This document shows positions 62,229 to 64,000 of a stretch of 64,000 bases of DNA, one piece after another (within the stretch, counting starts at the first letter, position 1; every line of letters starts with the position of its first letter). The notes beneath the pieces were generated by a model. The model had not been told where the DNA came from and did not search any database. It worked only from the letters and a program-made list of their open reading frames with translations. Made by a program: the position numbers and the translations under genes. This stretch comes from Mariniflexile litorale (GTDB taxonomy: Bacteria; Bacteroidota; Bacteroidia; Flavobacteriales; Flavobacteriaceae), in assembly GCF_031128465.2 (NCBI RefSeq), contig NZ_CP155618.1:4144501-4208500 (forward strand), written 5' to 3'.

Positions 62229-64000
62229 ATGAAGCACAAAAACAAAAATTTGTCTTTAACTGGCAGAGAACTTAAAAGCACCTTCAAACCTCTTGTATGG
62301 TTGGTTGTGTTCTTGTTATTTAAAAGCAATGGCTTTTCTCAAGATCTATTTGTAGGTAATGATACTTATTTGTACGCTAAAGATGTTGTAGTAACTGTTA
62401 CTAATGACATTCGATTAGACACACCAACTTCTAACTTATATTTTAGAGGTGATGCACAACTTTACCAAGTGGCAGATATAAAAAACTCTGATGCAGGTAA
62501 ACTCTCCATATATCAAAATCAAACAACCAACATATATGAGTATAACTATTGGTGTTCTCCAGTAGGGGTTAGTGTAGAAGGAACAGCAAAGGCCAACGTT
62601 CCTTTTAATGGTTCTAATATTCATGATCCTGTAGATGATGCAGATATTTCCAATGTAAACTCAACGGCTTATTTATATACCTCAGCATACAACGGAACAG
62701 CTACAGCACTCTCTAATTATTGGATGTACACCCTAAGAGATGGTGAAGGATACAATAGTTGGAATCAAATTTTAAATACAGGAAATGCTGGTACAGGCTA
62801 TGGCTATACATTAAAAGGAAGCCCAAATACAAATAATGTTTTAGATTTTAGAGGCAGGCCTAATAATGGTACTATAGAGGTTAGCTGCTCTTTTGATGGT
62901 GTTGATAATCAACCAAATTCAGGGACACCCAATTATGCCGAAACTTTAACAGGGAATCCTTACCCTTCAGCTTTAGATTTAAAATTATTTTTTGTTAACT
63001 CTCCAAATAATCAAGCCGATTTAATGCCTCAAATATTTTTCTGGGAACAAAAACAAAACAATTCCCATTATTTAGTAGATTATGAAGGTGGCTATGGTAC
63101 GTATGCACCTGGCAATCTCGGTGACCTATTAGACAACGGAACATATACAAATGCCACTTTCGAAAACTACAATAGTGACGGGGGGACTATTGGTGATACT
63201 TCAGGAAACACTACTGATTTTAGTGCTAATAACTCAAGAAGGTTTGCTGCCGTTGGTCAAGGATTTGTAATAATGAGCAATGTTAATGGTGGAAATGCCT
63301 TTTTTGAGAATTCCATGCGAGTATACTTAGCTGAAGATTCAACCCCTGGTGGCGATGGCTCTATTTTTGCTAGAAATGGAAACTCAAAAACGTCTAAAAC
63401 AAATAACTCAAAAAAAGCGGTTATTGCTATGTCTCAAAATGGTGTAGACTATGATGCCCTTTTTAAAAACCCAACTATTGTCCCTGAAATACGACTCCAT
63501 ACACGTATTGACAACACATTTTACAAAGAAAATGTTATAGCATTTAGAGAAAGCACCCCAAATAATGATACCTATAATCGTTTTTATGATGCCACAAGTA
63601 TAAATGAGTTAAGTTCTGATGCTTATTTAATTTCAAGTGATAAAAAATTGGCTATTAAGTCTATTAATTATAGTGAAGCCACAAGATTACCCATAGGTTT
63701 TAAAGCTTCAAAAAACAGTACTTTATTTAGCATTAAAATTCATAAACTAAACAATGTTCCAAATGATGTAAATGTTTTTCTTTTTGATAATCTAAATAAC
63801 ACGTATACCGATGTTAAAAATGGTGCTTTTGAAGTAACCTTAGATAAAGGAACACACAACAACCGTTTTGAAATTACATTTGCAAAGAACACGTTAGATG
63901 TTGCTGATAATACATTTACTGATTTTAATGTATTTCAAAATAACAATATCTCACAATTGAAACTTTTAAACCCCAACAGCTTATCAATCACTTCTATTAA
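62229..64000 (+). CDS. Large exported protein, partial at window end (T9SS-type)
   Basis: The frame is open from ATG 62229 to the window end, at least 590 codons with no stop. A signal peptide (LVWLVVFLLFKSNGFSQD) is followed by a beta-rich mature part with repeated motifs such as LTGNPYPSALDLKLFF and AVGQGFVIMSN. That pair is typical of large Bacteroidota surface proteins ending in a type IX sorting domain. The C-terminus lies outside the window, so the sorting domain is presumed. No catalytic motif is seen. Confidence 0.75.
   Translation, partial: MKHKNKNLSLTGRELKSTFKPLVWLVVFLLFKSNGFSQDLFVGNDTYLYAKDVVVTVTNDIRLDTPTSNLYFRGDAQLYQVADIKNSDAGKLSIYQNQTTNIYEYNYWCSPVGVSVEGTAKANVPFNGSNIHDPVDDADISNVNSTAYLYTSAYNGTATALSNYWMYTLRDGEGYNSWNQILNTGNAGTGYGYTLKGSPNTNNVLDFRGRPNNGTIEVSCSFDGVDNQPNSGTPNYAETLTGNPYPSALDLKLFFVNSPNNQADLMPQIFFWEQKQNNSHYLVDYEGGYGTYAPGNLGDLLDNGTYTNATFENYNSDGGTIGDTSGNTTDFSANNSRRFAAVGQGFVIMSNVNGGNAFFENSMRVYLAEDSTPGGDGSIFARNGNSKTSKTNNSKKAVIAMSQNGVDYDALFKNPTIVPEIRLHTRIDNTFYKENVIAFRESTPNNDTYNRFYDATSINELSSDAYLISSDKKLAIKSINYSEATRLPIGFKASKNSTLFSIKIHKLNNVPNDVNVFLFDNLNNTYTDVKNGAFEVTLDKGTHNNRFEITFAKNTLDVADNTFTDFNVFQNNNISQLKLLNPNSLSITSI

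Noticed and set aside
62436-62624. Minus-strand frame in the window-end gene
   Set aside because: Antisense to a long exported-protein frame with a good promoter and signal peptide.
1-64000. tRNA or rRNA genes
   Set aside because: No cloverleaf with GTTCRA-type arm or rRNA-like stretch was noticed on either strand; a covariance scan would be needed to be certain.

Overview
The window is AT-rich chromosomal DNA from a member of the Bacteroidota, almost certainly the Flavobacteriaceae. The evidence is a hybrid two-component regulator with a periplasmic-binding sensor, type IX secretion sorting domains, promoter boxes of the TAnnTTTG type, a 6S-like RNA between zapA and rny, and typical flavobacterial housekeeping genes (gyrA, clpC, metE, lpd, xerD, rny, aroQ). 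The species cannot be named from the sequence alone.

Layout. 1-7.4 kb: a sugar porter and a signalling cluster (HTCS regulator, single-domain receiver, LytTR regulator with an altered receiver, GAF histidine kinase), all on the minus strand. 7.8-9.6 kb: a two-gene cell-surface operon (T9SS protein and collagen-like protein). 10.1-12.4 kb: small accessory genes, including a DUF6266 gene in a locally GC-richer patch with short-period repeats and an excisionase-like HTH remnant.

12.5-29.1 kb is the most interesting part: an integron-like cassette array. A tyrosine recombinase (12558-13664) is followed by a 12-bp palindrome with a GTT core (candidate attI). Nine one- or two-gene cassettes follow, all on the plus strand, separated by attC-like sites of about 137-139 bp. 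In five cassettes the first 9-10 bases are the exact reverse complement of the last bases, and a sixth differs at one base, as expected if each cassette once closed into its own circle. The sites share an inner stem whose sequence covaries between copies while its mismatches recur at the same places. A group II intron lies inside one site in reverse orientation, the habit of group IIC-attC introns. An IS4-family and two IS1182-family elements have also landed in attC-like sites. Cargo includes the mobile mystery protein A/B (Fic) pair, whose promoter carries four 18-bp dyads exactly 32 bp apart, plus membrane, secreted and immunity-like proteins of unknown role.

29.3-64 kb is ordinary core genome: HtrA protease, TPR protein and gyrA; clpC; a transglutaminase-like protein, an Lrp regulator and metE; an MFS transporter, M48 protease, msrB, a DinB-like protein, NDH-2, lpd; outer-membrane proteins, aroQ, xerD, rny, 6S-like RNA, zapA; an M23 peptidase, a TonB-dependent receptor, surface proteins, a cysteine desulfurase, an Smr-domain protein, and a T9SS-exported protein that runs off the window end. 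Many convergent pairs are separated by clear hairpin terminators.
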